A stretch of DNA of 48,921 nucleotides from Aerococcus agrisoli (GCF_003797145.1 NZ_RKMG01000015.1:1-48921); one strand, 5' to 3'. Counted from the first letter of the stretch, positions 7,982 to 17,592 are shown. Numbers and translations: made by a program. Notes: generated by a model from the sequence alone, not told the origin.

Positions 7982-8064
7982 ATGATCATCTCTTTTCTTC
8001 TATTTGACTGTAGCCTACCTATTAAGCTCATTATAACCAAAATGATATAGTAATTCTACTTTTA

Positions 8065-8078
8065 CTATAACGTTTTCA
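8065..8078 (-). promoter_or_regulatory. cre-like catabolite-responsive element
   Basis: Read on the minus strand, TGAAAACGTTATAG matches most positions of the CcpA consensus TGWNANCGNTNWCA, differing at the last two bases. It lies about 85 bases upstream of the DUF7916-like and PTS operon, consistent with carbon catabolite control. Confidence 0.45.
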
Positions 8079-8119
8079 AATTTGCTTAAAACATTACATC
8101 ATTTTAAGATTTTACCATA

Positions 8120-8157
8120 AAAAACAAAAAAATCTGGAACATTTTACTGTTCCAGAT
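8120..8157 (-). terminator. Terminator of the mannitol operon
   Basis: ATCTGGAACA (8132-8141) pairs perfectly with TGTTCCAGAT (8148-8157). On the minus strand the stem leads into a T-rich run. It lies about 80 bases downstream of the mtlD stop. Confidence 0.88.
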
Positions 8158-8235
8158 CAAAAATTTAGGATATTTGATGATTTCCAAACTTTTTTATGAC
8201 GAATAGGTCATAAAACGTCACATGAAAATCTCATT

Positions 8236-9375
8236 TTATTTTTGAATAGCTTGTTCAATTTCAGCGATTAACGCTTCGTCTTCTAAGCCAGTCACTTCTT
8301 TAATAACTTCATTCACTGGTTTGGTATTCAATAACTCTTTTAATTGAACACTTTGATCATCAGCTGGGTCATCATAGTTAAAGATGAAGCCAACCGTTTC
8401 AAGTAAAGCAGTGTAAGATAAGCCACGTTCTTTGGCTTCGCGAATTGGACGGATAAAGCGTTCATCGTAACCTAATTTACGAATTGGGGTACGGGCAACA
8501 CGGGTAATCGCATCAGAAATGTATGGGTTTTGGAAGCGTCCCACGATTTTTTCAATGTAAGCTTGATGTTTGTCTTGATCAAAGCCCCATTTTTCAACTA
8601 GTAAAGCACCTGTTTCGCCTAATACGTTACGTAATTGGGCTAGTACTTTTTCATCAGCTAATGCTTCATCAATTGTTTCATAACCGTAGAATTTACCTGT
8701 ATAAGCAGTTGTGGCATGACCTGTGTTTACTGAGAATAGTTTACGTTCAATAAACGGTTGCAAGTCGTCTACATATAATACACCGTCTAGACGAATATCT
8801 GTCGTTTTCACATCAGTTTGGTCAATGACCCATTCGCTGAAAGGTTCAACGGATACGAATAATGGATCTTCGTGGTTTTGAATTGGGACAATACGGTCAA
8901 CCGCAGCGTTAGGGAACCCAACTTTTTCTGCCGCATAGGCTTTGTCTTCTTCAGAGAAGAAAGCAGCTACTTTCTCGTGTAGGAAGTCCGTACCACCAAT
9001 CATGTTTTCACATGCGATGACATCGATTGGACGTTCGTTGTTGTTTTCACGACGTTTTGCGATACCTTTCGCAATTAATTCCGCAATGTATGGTAAGACA
9101 TTTGGTCCAATTGCAGTGGTTACGATATCTGCATGTTCGATTGCTTCGACTACAGCGTCAGGATTTTGACCGTTGTTGATACCTTTAAAACCAGATACTT
9201 CTAAACGTTCATGTTTGTCATCAGCATATTCGATTTCATATGTGTCTCGTTCGTTCAAAGCATTAATGATTGTTTCGTTAATATCTACAAAGGCTACTTC
9301 AAACCCATTCTTATGTAGAATTTCACCAATAAATCCACGACCAATATTACCAGCACCAAAATGTACAGCTTTCAT
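8236..9375 (-). CDS. mtlD: Mannitol-1-phosphate 5-dehydrogenase
   Basis: A 379-residue cytosolic dehydrogenase that oxidises mannitol 1-phosphate to fructose 6-phosphate with NAD. The N-terminal nucleotide-binding motif GAGNIGRGFIGE (residues 7-18) and the family sequences DVIACENMIGGTD and VEPFSEWVID are present. It also carries the conserved segment FSVNTGHATTAYTGK expected in the catalytic region. The length is normal for MtlD. Its ATG directly abuts the mtlF stop (TAGATG), so translation is probably coupled. It is the last gene of the mtlA-R-F-D operon. Confidence 0.96.
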   Translation of the reverse strand: MKAVHFGAGNIGRGFIGEILHKNGFEVAFVDINETIINALNERDTYEIEYADDKHERLEVSGFKGINNGQNPDAVVEAIEHADIVTTAIGPNVLPYIAELIAKGIAKRRENNNERPIDVIACENMIGGTDFLHEKVAAFFSEEDKAYAAEKVGFPNAAVDRIVPIQNHEDPLFVSVEPFSEWVIDQTDVKTTDIRLDGVLYVDDLQPFIERKLFSVNTGHATTAYTGKFYGYETIDEALADEKVLAQLRNVLGETGALLVEKWGFDQDKHQAYIEKIVGRFQNPYISDAITRVARTPIRKLGYDERFIRPIREAKERGLSYTALLETVGFIFNYDDPADDQSVQLKELLNTKPVNEVIKEVTGLEDEALIAEIEQAIQK

Positions 9376-9819
9376 CTACGCTTCTACCTCCTTAAGCATT
9401 TCAATAATTTCCGCTTCTGATTTCGCATCTGTCAAACGTACAACATTGCTGACGTCTGAACAGAAAATGGCGATTTTAGATAATAAATCTAAGTGATCAT
9501 CGCCCACACCTGCAATCCCAAAGATGGCAGTTGCTAATTTTTCTTCTGACTCATCATCTGAAAAATCTACCCCTTGTGGTACTTGCACATAAGAAATGGC
9601 TGTTTGTTTCACGTGTGCTTTCGAACCATCAGTACCATGAGGAATGGCTACGAAATTACCCATGTATGTAGATACAATTGATTCACGTTCCAACATTGAT
9701 AATACGTAATCTGCATCCACTGCACCTGCTTGTACTAATAATGCGCCAGCTGCACGAATTGCTTCTTCTTTCGAAGTGAAACTAGCATTTAATTGAATTA
9801 ACTCCTGTTTAAGTTCCAT
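9376..9819 (-). CDS. mtlF: Mannitol PTS EIIA component
   Basis: A 147-residue cytosolic EIIA of the mannitol/fructose PTS family. The phosphorylated histidine lies in VAIPHGT (His61). EIIA passes phosphate from HPr to the EIIB domain of MtlA. The ATG at 9819 was chosen because the AAGGGGA ribosome-binding site lies about 10 bases upstream. The in-frame GTG nine bases earlier is too close to it. The gene sits between mtlR and mtlD, as in other Firmicutes. Its natural partner MtlA is disrupted in this window. Confidence 0.94.
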   Translation of the reverse strand: MELKQELIQLNASFTSKEEAIRAAGALLVQAGAVDADYVLSMLERESIVSTYMGNFVAIPHGTDGSKAHVKQTAISYVQVPQGVDFSDDESEEKLATAIFGIAGVGDDHLDLLSKIAIFCSDVSNVVRLTDAKSEAEIIEMLKEVEA

Positions 9820-9853
9820 ATTAATCACTTCCCCTTCTGTTTTTCCTTTTTGT

Positions 9854-11914
9854 TTACTCTATACGTGTTGTTTCTTCTACAAATAATGAACTCAATAATT
9901 GGAACACAATCCCTTTTGTCCCGCTCTTATAGATTTCTGTATTTAAATCATTATCGATAATCGAACTTGATATTTTACCCAACAAGATTTCATTTTCATC
10001 CGACAAAGGTTCTGGTGCCAGTAGCAATAAAATTCGCTCCAAATCAATTGGTTCTTTATCCATCCCTAGAATGGAGAAAGACTTATCTAATTGGTAAATT
10101 TTAAAGAATGGCGCTTGCACCCACTGATTGGTCGAATGGAATAAAGCGATGTTGGAATGTGGAATACCTATTGGTGCTTCCAAATAACGGTGAATCACTT
10201 TGTCTGTCACCATTTCCGGATCAGACACGATTGTCGCATCAATATCTTTCACGATTGCTAATAGGGTTTCTTCAACACTATCACCAGCAACCACATCCAC
10301 AATATCGAAGTTTTCCAAAATTTGATTGGCTGAATTCACTAAACGAAATAGCTTATCAAAACGTTCATCCGCACGCATTTGCATCCGGTCATTATTGAAA
10401 CCACCCGATTTCATTTGCGATAGATTCTTCACTTCTTGGCGCAAACTCATAATCTCGTCATCTAGTAAGAGTGGCGAAATAACCTTGTAATTGTAATCAA
10501 AGCCTGGCAAGTAACTTGTCGATAAGATTAAATCCACTTCATTAAACTTAATCGTATCCATCTGTGAAATCTTGTAAATCTCTAGATTTTGAATTTCAGG
10601 GATTTTATTTTTAAAACGCCCCTCTAAAATCTTAGATGTACCAAAACCACCCGCTGTTAAAATGACTACTTTGATGTTGCTAGAAATCGGTTGTCGCTCA
10701 ATGGACGATGCATAGTGGATGACGATATAGGCAATTTCTTCATTATTAAAGTTTTTCGCAGGAAAGACTTCTTTCAAACTCTCACCCACAGCTGCATGGA
10801 GATTCGGATATTTACTGGTAATTTTATCCAAGATATTATCATCGATACTTACCATTCCCTGATCAACACGCTTCAAAGCTGCATTTAAATGCGTCATCAA
10901 GTCTTCATATAAGGTGTTATCTTGGCGGAAGTCATAACCCGTTTGATTGGAAATCCGACGCGTTAATTCTGCCACCTGATAAGACAACTCCGTATTGAAG
11001 TTTTGGGAAAAAATATTTTGTCTCTTATTGAAGTTCATACCTTCTAATTGACGTGCAAAGAAATGGCGCTCATTCATGCTCACTGCCAAATGTCGGTTCT
11101 TCGCCACCAATTCATACAATTGATGTGATAAGCGAATAAAATGCGCCGACTGTCCCTTGGCTAATATTTCACTTTCGATTTCATGGCCCTGCTCTATACG
11201 CAAAATATTGACCGCAAAACTGATAATAATCGTTTTCAACTGATTATCCGGTAAAATCGCAAATTGATCTTTGGCAAAACCTTGGTTGAAAATATGGTGA
11301 ATGAGTTGATAAATGGCACTCGGCACCAATTGTAGGAAGTAATCCTCTTGGTCCACTTGTGCAAAATCTTTGGCTTTCATCAATTGGAAGAATTCATACT
11401 CTTTAATATTTAAATCCAATAGATTAACGATTAATTGGCGAAGAATAATTTCATCGCCAACAACCGTTTGATTTCCATTTCGATCTGTTTGAAACTCTAT
11501 GCCATATTCAGCAAAACTCGAACGAATCATCGCTAAATCTGTACTTAAAGTCCGTTCGCTTACCTTATAATCTGCAGCAATCGCATCAATCGTATCTACT
11601 TGATCCTGCATTAGGAAGGTCAATGCTAGGGCATTTTGCCTTTGTGCTTTGGAAAAAGTAGAAAACGGTGTTTGATGCAAGGCTTGATATAAAGCTTGCT
11701 TGTCTTCCTCGCTGCCCTCAAGATAATAACCATCGTTGCGCGGCTTCACCACAGTAAGGTGAAACTGCGCAACAGAGTCTTCGATGTTAGCTAATTCACG
11801 ATATACCGTACGTTTACTAACACCTAGAATGTCTTGCAAGTCCTGTTGGTTTACACCATTGGGATAATCAAGCAGAACCCCTAATATGATTTTCTCACGT
11901 TTGGTAAAATACAC
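9854..11914 (-). CDS. mtlR: Mannitol operon activator, PRD/PTS-domain regulator
   Basis: A 686-residue transcription activator of the MtlR type. An N-terminal helix-turn-helix pair covers about residues 1-120 (SKRTVYRELANIE). Two PTS-regulation domains follow at about 190-290 and 310-410. Then come a GatB-like EIIB domain starting at NIKVVILTAGGFGTS, and a C-terminal MtlA/fructose-type EIIA domain with IGIPHSNIALFHS. In this family phosphorylation of these domains couples activity to mannitol supply and to general sugar status. The cysteine often found in the EIIB loop is not seen here (TAGGFGTS), so that input may be missing. It lies between mtlA and mtlF. Confidence 0.93.
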   Translation of the reverse strand: MYFTKREKIILGVLLDYPNGVNQQDLQDILGVSKRTVYRELANIEDSVAQFHLTVVKPRNDGYYLEGSEEDKQALYQALHQTPFSTFSKAQRQNALALTFLMQDQVDTIDAIAADYKVSERTLSTDLAMIRSSFAEYGIEFQTDRNGNQTVVGDEIILRQLIVNLLDLNIKEYEFFQLMKAKDFAQVDQEDYFLQLVPSAIYQLIHHIFNQGFAKDQFAILPDNQLKTIIISFAVNILRIEQGHEIESEILAKGQSAHFIRLSHQLYELVAKNRHLAVSMNERHFFARQLEGMNFNKRQNIFSQNFNTELSYQVAELTRRISNQTGYDFRQDNTLYEDLMTHLNAALKRVDQGMVSIDDNILDKITSKYPNLHAAVGESLKEVFPAKNFNNEEIAYIVIHYASSIERQPISSNIKVVILTAGGFGTSKILEGRFKNKIPEIQNLEIYKISQMDTIKFNEVDLILSTSYLPGFDYNYKVISPLLLDDEIMSLRQEVKNLSQMKSGGFNNDRMQMRADERFDKLFRLVNSANQILENFDIVDVVAGDSVEETLLAIVKDIDATIVSDPEMVTDKVIHRYLEAPIGIPHSNIALFHSTNQWVQAPFFKIYQLDKSFSILGMDKEPIDLERILLLLAPEPLSDENEILLGKISSSIIDNDLNTEIYKSGTKGIVFQLLSSLFVEETTRIE

Positions 11915-11956
11915 GCTAACCGCTCCTTGATGCTTATTTTGTTGATAGCCTTCTAC

Positions 11957-13683
11957 CTATTTTAGCTTGTCGATGACTTGGCTAAATTGTTTTTCTTCAT
12001 ATAATTTTTCAATTACTTCGAATGAAGCATTTGGTGCTTTGGCACGTGCCTCAGCATCTGTTGTTGCGTCTGTAATGACTAATACTTGTGCTGCGTTTGT
12101 TAATTCAGCAAATGGCACTGCTTCAGCAACGATGTCTAAATTCGCTTTTTTCAATTTGTTACGTAAAATTGATGCACCCATGATTGCTGCAGATGATGCA
12201 TCTGTCGCATATGGTAATTGAATCAATTGAATATCTGCATAGGCTACTGTTTTAGCTTGTGTTGTTGCTTCGGTAGCATGAGCAGTTTGTGCTTGTGCAT
12301 TACCTGATTGCATTTCTGCTAAGATTTCGTCATAGCGGTCACCGTCTAAGAAGTTCCCTACAGAAACGTGGGCTGAACTTGGTGCTTGTTTTTTCGCACG
12401 ATCAGTTAATTCTTCTTGTGTGATGACTAAAGTACCTGGTTTGTCTTCCAATTTGCTGATGGCAGTGTTGGTAATAGACATGTCTAAACCTTGTGCTTTG
12501 GCTTTTTTACGTAATAATGACGCACCCATTGCACTTGAACCCATACCTGCATCACAAGCGAAGATAATACGGTCGATGTTGTCTACTGATAAATCAGCTG
12601 CTGTAGTTGTTGTAGCGGCACCAGTAGTTGATGTAGTTGCTTGGCCTTTAGATTGGGCTTTTGCATCTTTAATTGATTTTTGCGCTGCTTCAAAGTCATC
12701 GTCTGCTTTTTTATCCATTTTCAAAATAGCACTTGCTACTAAGAATGATACCACTGCACCGACTAAAACCCCACCGATAACGCCGATGTATGCGCCTGGT
12801 GCAGTCATACCAAGGATGGCAATGATTGAACCTGGAGATGCTGGACCTGTTAAGGCTGCACCTAATACTTGGAATGTGAATGTTCCTGATACACCACCTG
12901 CAATAACTGCTAGGAATAATAATGGTTTCATCATTACGTATGGGAAGTAGATTTCATGGATACCACCCAAGAAGTGAATGATAATTGCCCCTGGTGCTGA
13001 TGCTTTGGCTGAACCTTTTCCGAATACAGAGAAGGCAAGCAAGATACCTAAACCAGGACCTGGGTTAGCTTCTAGTAAGAATAGGATTGAACGACCTAAT
13101 TCTGTTACTTGTTGAGAACCTAATGGTGTTAAGATACCATGGTTGATTGCATTGTTTAAGAATAAAATTTTTGCTGGTTCGATAAAGACATTGGCTAATG
13201 GTAGTAAACCTTGTGCAATAATCCAGTCAACACCTGTCGCAAAGATTGTTGTCATTCCTGATACAAAAGGCCCTACTGCATAGAAACCAAGTAGTGTTAA
13301 TAAGAAACCTAAGATACCGATTGAGAAGTTGTTGATCAACATTTCAAAACCTGCTGGAATGTGATCTTGGGCTTTTTCATCAAATTTCTTGATAACCCAA
13401 CAACAGCACCCATAGTGGCGATTGCACCAGTTACGGCACCACGTTGACCGTATACCATTGAACCTCCGGTATAACCGATTAGGATTGGTAGTAAGTAGTC
13501 ACGCATTGGCCCAACTAAGTTTGCTAGTTGTGCATTTGGTAACCACCCATCTGGAATAAATAACGCTGTAATAATACCCCAAGCAATAAAAGCACCAATA
13601 TTAGGCATTACCATTGAGCTAAGGTATGAACCTAATTTTTGAATTGTAGCTTTTACACTTTTGTTTTCTGTTCTTTCTGACAT
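11957..13683 (-). pseudogene. mtlA: Mannitol PTS EIICB, disrupted by an internal deletion
   Basis: The mannitol permease is split in two. The 5' part (13683-13336, 115 residues, start MSERTENK behind GGGAGG) stays in frame to GAVVG, then runs out of frame to a TGA. The reading frame that continues the family sequence resumes at VIKKFDEK, two frames away. MtlA proteins normally carry about 17-18 residues here (ADIPMFLGAM-like, then GPLGG). Their loss with a shift of frame implies a deletion of roughly 55 bases. The 3' part (13342-11957, 461 residues) holds the remaining EIIC helices, an EIIB domain with Cys263 in FACDAGMGSS, and a degenerate second EIIB-like domain. Its ATG overlaps the upstream stop (ATGTTGA), so re-initiation is conceivable. 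A working transporter is doubtful. Confidence 0.88.
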
Positions 13684-13727
13684 GTTTACGCCTCCCTTTT
13701 TTTCTATATTTATATCGTACGTTGTTT

Positions 13728-13741
13728 TGAAAGCCGTTTCA
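13728..13741. promoter_or_regulatory. cre-like site between mtlA and nagB
   Basis: TGAAAGCCGTTTCA is a near-palindrome differing from the CcpA consensus TGWNANCGNTNWCA at one central base. It lies about 45 bases before the mtlA start and 117 before nagB, so it could serve the mannitol operon and perhaps nagB. Confidence 0.5.
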
Positions 13742-13857
13742 ATCACTTGTACATGCAAGTTTGGCACACTAGTTTGTGCCACCCTTTTCGCATTCCTTTT
13801 TTTAGATATTGTGATAGACTGAACGTATAGTAAATATATATTGGAGGTTAAATATTC

Positions 13858-14568
13858 ATGGAGATTGAAATTTTTTCTACCAAAAAAGAAGCATCAAAGC
13901 GCGCTTTTGATATTTTTAGCGAAGCACTAGCAGATGGTGCCACAGTGTTTGGTCTTGCCACTGGTTCTACACCAGTTGATTTATATGACTACATCACTGC
14001 ATCAGACTTGGATTTTTCACAAGCGACTGCCTTGAATTTAGATGAATACTACGGCTTGGCTGCAGATCATCCCCAAAGTTACGCAACCTTTATGAAAGAA
14101 AATCTATTTAATCAAAAACCTTTCAAAGAAACTTTTATTCCAAACGGTTTAGCCACTGATGTCACAGCTGAAGAGAATCGTTACAATGAAGTAATTGCAG
14201 CACACCCAATTGATTTACAAATCTTAGGGATTGGACAAAATGGCCATATCGGTTTTAACGAACCTGGGGCCTCACGTGATGTGGAAACTCATCTTGTTGA
14301 ATTAGCGCCTTCTACCATTGAAGCTAATGCCCGCTTCTTTGATCATATCGAAGATGTGCCAACAAAAGCATATTCAATGGGCTTAGCCTCTATTATGAAA
14401 TCGAAGAAAATTCTTTTGCTCGCTTTTGGTGAAGCTAAAGCGGATGCTGTGAAAGCCATGGTCGAAGGACCTATTACGCCCGATGTACCAGCCAGCATCT
14501 TGCAAGAACATGACAATGTCATTGTCTTAGTGGATGATGCTGCCGGCAGCAAACTACTAGGGAAATAA
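13858..14568 (+). CDS. nagB: Glucosamine-6-phosphate deaminase
   Basis: A 236-residue cytosolic enzyme converting glucosamine 6-phosphate to fructose 6-phosphate and ammonia. It shows the family signatures [21 protein letters not shown] and the active-site [14 protein letters not shown]. It is slightly shorter than E. coli NagB and typical of the Firmicutes form without the allosteric C-terminus. GGAGG lies 10 bases before the ATG. It is divergent from the mannitol operon and convergent with glmS. The pair catalyse opposite directions of amino-sugar flux (known biology). Confidence 0.96.
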   Translation: MEIEIFSTKKEASKRAFDIFSEALADGATVFGLATGSTPVDLYDYITASDLDFSQATALNLDEYYGLAADHPQSYATFMKENLFNQKPFKETFIPNGLATDVTAEENRYNEVIAAHPIDLQILGIGQNGHIGFNEPGASRDVETHLVELAPSTIEANARFFDHIEDVPTKAYSMGLASIMKSKKILLLAFGEAKADAVKAMVEGPITPDVPASILQEHDNVIVLVDDAAGSKLLGK

Positions 14569-14584
14569 TATATATAAGAAGAAA

Positions 14585-14631
14585 GCTGGTTGATGGCCTG
14601 ACATATTTGTTAGGTATCGCCAGTTTTTTTC
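14585..14631 (+). terminator. Terminator of nagB
   Basis: A long imperfect stem (CTGG near 14586 with CCAG at 14620-14623, plus inner GGCCTGAC with GTTAGGT) is followed by seven Ts on the plus strand. It lies 17 bases after the nagB stop. Confidence 0.7.
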
Positions 14632-14663
14632 TATTCTTGGGGTTAGCTTGTCTAATCCCACAA

Positions 14664-14719
14664 GAAAAAGCTCCCCCAAGCTAGCAAATTGCCAACTTGG
14701 AAGGAGCTTTATTTTTTTT
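14664..14719. terminator. Bidirectional terminator between nagB and glmS
   Basis: AAAGCTCC (14668-14675) pairs with GGAGCTTT (14703-14710), with inner CCAAG / CTTGG pairing. There is an A-tract on the left and an eight-T run on the right. It would stop both nagB read-through and glmS transcription, since the genes converge here. Confidence 0.85.
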
Positions 14720-14727
14720 ATGGATGA

Positions 14728-16539
14728 TTATTCAACTGTTACTGATTTTGCAAGGTTACGTGGCTTGTCAACGTCTAAACCACGGTCTAATGAAGCGTAG
14801 TATGCCAACAATTGAGTTGGGATAACACTTACTAATGGAGATAACAATGATTCAACTTTAGGAAGAACGATGTCGTCACCTTCACGGTCTAAACCTTTCA
14901 TTGAGATTACCAATGTTTTCGCACCACGAGAACGTGTTTCTTCGATGTTACCACGAGAGTGCGCAGCAGTATTTGCTTGTGTGATGATACCGATAACAGG
15001 TGTACCGTCTTCGATTAGAGAGATTGTACCATGTTTCAATTCACCAGCAGCAAAACCTTCAGCTTGAATATAAGAAATTTCTTTTACTTTCAAAGCAGCT
15101 TCACGGCTCACTTCGTAGTCCATACCACGACCGATGTAGAATGCGTTGCGTTTGTCAGTGAACATGTCAGTTGCTAATGCATGTACGTGATCTTTTTCGT
15201 CGATCAATACTTGGATTGCGTTCGCAATGATTGATAATTCATGTTTCATGTCGAATTTCGCTTCGAAGCCTAAATCTTTACGTAATGCTTCTGCTAAAAC
15301 AGCCATTACAGCGATTTGACCAGTGTATGCTTTTGTTGAAGCAACAGCGATTTCAGGACCAGCATTCAATAACAATGTGTAATCAGCTTCACGAGATAAA
15401 GTTGAACCTTTAACGTTAGTGATTGTTAGAGATTTATAGCCTAATTTGTTTGTTTGTACTAATACTTGACGGCTATCTGCAGTTTCACCTGATTGTGTTA
15501 AGTAGATGAAGAATGGGTTTTTGCTTAATACTGGAATGTTGTAAGCAAATTCAGATGCCACGTGAACTTCTGTTGGGATACCAACAAGAGATTCGATAAT
15601 ATTTTTACCAACTAAACCGGCATGCATAGAAGTACCAGCACCGATGATGTAGATGCGGTCACTTGCTGTGATGGCGTCTAAGATTTCTTGATCAACAGTT
15701 AATTGACCTGCTTCATCTTGGTATTCTTGAATAATACGACGTAATACAGCTGGTTGTTCGTCGATTTCTTTGATCATGTAGAATGGGTAAGTACCTTTAT
15801 CTAAGTCTGAAGCGTCTAATTGCGCAGTGTATGCGTCACGTTCAACAGTTTCACCTTTAAGGTTTTTGATTGTAACGTTTTCTTCAGTTAAGATAACGAT
15901 TTCGCCATCATGGATTTCAACGTATTGGTCTGTTAAATCGATTGAAGCCATAGCGTCAGATACGATTGTGTTGAAGTCAGTACCTTTACCAATCAATAAT
16001 GGAGATTTGTTTTTCGCAGCGAAAACAACACCTGGTTCTTCTGAATCGATTAAAGCGAATGCGTATGAACCTTCAATAACGTTCAATGCTTTTAAGAAAG
16101 CAGCTTCAGCATCTAAACCATCAGTTAATGCGTAATGTTCAATCAAGTTTACAGCTACTTCTGTATCTGTATCTGAATGGAAAGTTACACCTGATAAGAT
16201 TGATTCTTTGATTTCGTTGTAGTTTTCGATAACGCCGTTATGTACTAATGTAAAACGACCAGTAGTTGATTGGTGCGGGTGAGCGTTACGTACACTTGGT
16301 TCACCATGAGTGGCCCAACGTGTATGACCGATACCAGTATGTGCTTCAAGGTTCATGTCTACTTCGCTCTCTAATTTCGCGATACGACCTTCTTCACGGA
16401 ATAAATGACCTTGTTGACCTTCTGCATCGACAACGTAAACACCTGCTGAATCATAACCGCGGTATTCCAAACGTTCCAAACCGTTTAATAATACCTCTTG
16501 AGCTGATCCATTACCAATATAACCTACAATACCACACAT
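14728..16539 (-). CDS. glmS: Glutamine-fructose-6-phosphate aminotransferase (isomerizing)
   Basis: A 603-residue cytosolic enzyme making glucosamine 6-phosphate, the entry step to UDP-GlcNAc for peptidoglycan. The N-terminal glutaminase starts at the catalytic Cys2 ([10 protein letters not shown]), with GHTRWATHG and HNGVIENY. Two SIS domains bind fructose 6-phosphate ([31 protein letters not shown]). The C-terminus ends in the characteristic [13 protein letters not shown]. The length is standard. The start is supported by AGGAGG and by the upstream glmS ribozyme, whose activator, glucosamine 6-phosphate, is the product of this enzyme. The 3' end faces nagB across a shared terminator. Confidence 0.98.
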   Translation of the reverse strand: MCGIVGYIGNGSAQEVLLNGLERLEYRGYDSAGVYVVDAEGQQGHLFREEGRIAKLESEVDMNLEAHTGIGHTRWATHGEPSVRNAHPHQSTTGRFTLVHNGVIENYNEIKESILSGVTFHSDTDTEVAVNLIEHYALTDGLDAEAAFLKALNVIEGSYAFALIDSEEPGVVFAAKNKSPLLIGKGTDFNTIVSDAMASIDLTDQYVEIHDGEIVILTEENVTIKNLKGETVERDAYTAQLDASDLDKGTYPFYMIKEIDEQPAVLRRIIQEYQDEAGQLTVDQEILDAITASDRIYIIGAGTSMHAGLVGKNIIESLVGIPTEVHVASEFAYNIPVLSKNPFFIYLTQSGETADSRQVLVQTNKLGYKSLTITNVKGSTLSREADYTLLLNAGPEIAVASTKAYTGQIAVMAVLAEALRKDLGFEAKFDMKHELSIIANAIQVLIDEKDHVHALATDMFTDKRNAFYIGRGMDYEVSREAALKVKEISYIQAEGFAAGELKHGTISLIEDGTPVIGIITQANTAAHSRGNIEETRSRGAKTLVISMKGLDREGDDIVLPKVESLLSPLVSVIPTQLLAYYASLDRGLDVDKPRNLAKSVTVE

Positions 16540-16561
16540 GTTGTAGTTTCCTCCTATTTTG

Positions 16562-16601
16562 GCGGCATGAAATTAGGCCCTAGTCTTCTAGTGCCTGCCG
16601 C
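16562..16601 (-). other. Extra hairpin between glmS ribozyme and glmS start
   Basis: GCGGCA (16562-16567) pairs with TGCCGC (16596-16601). An inner stem of 8 bp with one mismatch (16576-16583 with 16588-16595) is capped by a 4-base loop. It lies just upstream of the AGGAGG that serves glmS and beyond the ribozyme core. It could shield or stabilise the leader after cleavage (inference). Confidence 0.45.
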
Positions 16602-16611
16602 AGTTTTATTT

Positions 16612-16775
16612 GGTTACTACGCACTTGGTGGCTATTTGACTAGCTAAAATGAGTTTCTAAGTCATTGATTAGCTAGCTTTTTTCCTCACCTATGGACCGT
16701 ACAGCCCCTGAATCATCCGCCGAACATTTCGATAAATTCAGTCCTCGTCTCCTGCATCGCTACAGGACTGGCGCT
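16612..16775 (-). ncRNA. glmS ribozyme
   Basis: Read on the minus strand, the leader starts with the cleavage-site sequence A/GCGCCAG. It continues with a P2-type hairpin closing on GACGAGG, the diagnostic TTTATCGAAATGTTCGGCGGATGA core, and downstream P3 and P4-like stems ending near CACCAAGTGCG. In the known class, glucosamine 6-phosphate acts as cofactor for self-cleavage, which lowers glmS mRNA levels. The element lies directly upstream of glmS. Boundaries are approximate. The predicted cut is between 16775 and 16774. Confidence 0.93.
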
Positions 16776-16934
16776 ATCTCACTCTGAGATTTTATTAAAG
16801 TAGTAACTCACTACATTTTATAAATATAAAGATGCAATGTCAATACTTTTGCAGTTAAATTGCGGATTTTAAGACTATCTTAACGAATGCCTTGTTAGAA
16901 GTGCTTACATTTCATGTCATATTGTCCGAATAAA

Positions 16935-17009
16935 GAAAAAGGTGCTAGGTCCAACCTGACACCCTTAAATTGTAAGAACATGTCTCGCAATAAATGCTAT
17001 CTTTAGCTT
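16935..17009 (-). repeat. Repeat family C, copy 1 (relict of a LysM-gene 3' end?)
   Basis: This 75-base stretch differs from 17796-17870 at only 9 positions. It includes the same terminator-like hairpin (GGTGCTAGGT with ACCTGACACC) and about 45 bases beyond it. At the other copy this block is the 3' UTR and terminator of the LysM gene. Here no gene precedes it, so it looks like a remnant of a duplicated neighbour, or a terminator in the glmS-lipoprotein gap. Confidence 0.6.
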
Positions 17010-17044
17010 TTTAGCAACCTTTCATTTACGTAAACAAAACACTA

Positions 17045-17067
17045 TACTATACAGTATATGGTATAAT
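17045..17067 (+). promoter_or_regulatory. Promoter with overlapping imperfect palindrome
   Basis: TATAAT at 17062-17067 is preceded by TG one base upstream (extended -10). The preceding bases ATACTATACAGTATATGGTAT form an imperfect 21-bp inverted repeat overlapping it, a possible operator. It would drive the lipoprotein gene with a leader of roughly 115 bases. Confidence 0.5.
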
Positions 17068-17190
17068 TATAAAAATAATGTACATCAATTTAATGATAAT
17101 GTTAACAATTGGTCGATTTTAATAGGGTAATTTTTTAGGGAATAGAGATTATGTATGAAGAACAAGGTTACATAAAGTGAGGGTAAATTT

Positions 17191-17592
17191 ATGAAAAAAG
17201 TTTTTGGTTTGATATTTTTCCTTTGTGTGATGTTTTTAGTTGGTTGTTCAAGCGAAAGCTCTTTTTCACGAGAATTTAAGGATGCAGCAGCATCAGAGGG
17301 TATCTATCTTGACAGCTATGCGGCGCAAATATGGTTTGATAAAGATGGCGTAAAGTTTGAGGGATTAACCATGAATACTCCTGACGACGATGCAGAAGAA
17401 GTTACGACGATTCTTCCTTTAGAAACCGAAAAATACTACGATTACGATATTACAAAAGAAGATGGCGACTTGATCCTTTCAGTTGTAACGGATTCAGATC
17501 CAGTAACCTATACCCTTGAAATACAAGGGCCACGACTATTATTTGATAACACCAATGATTTAACTTATAAATCTTCGTATGCATTTGAATAA
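17191..17592 (+). CDS. Small hypothetical lipoprotein
   Basis: A 133-residue predicted lipoprotein. Its signal peptide MKKVFGLIFFLCVMFL is followed by lipobox LVGC (Cys19), so the mature 115-residue domain sits on the outer membrane face. The mature part is acidic and rich in Asp, Tyr and beta-type segments (KYYDYDITKEDGDLILSVV). I do not recognise a family. GAGGG lies about 9 bases before the ATG. The gene has its own extended -10 promoter and a strong terminator, so it is monocistronic. Confidence 0.82.
   Translation: MKKVFGLIFFLCVMFLVGCSSESSFSREFKDAAASEGIYLDSYAAQIWFDKDGVKFEGLTMNTPDDDAEEVTTILPLETEKYYDYDITKEDGDLILSVVTDSDPVTYTLEIQGPRLLFDNTNDLTYKSSYAFE

Noticed and set aside
7368..7985. 205-codon plus-strand frame opposite the DUF7916-like gene
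   Set aside because: Ser/Thr/Pro-rich shadow with no ribosome-binding site; the opposite strand encodes a well-patterned barrel protein.
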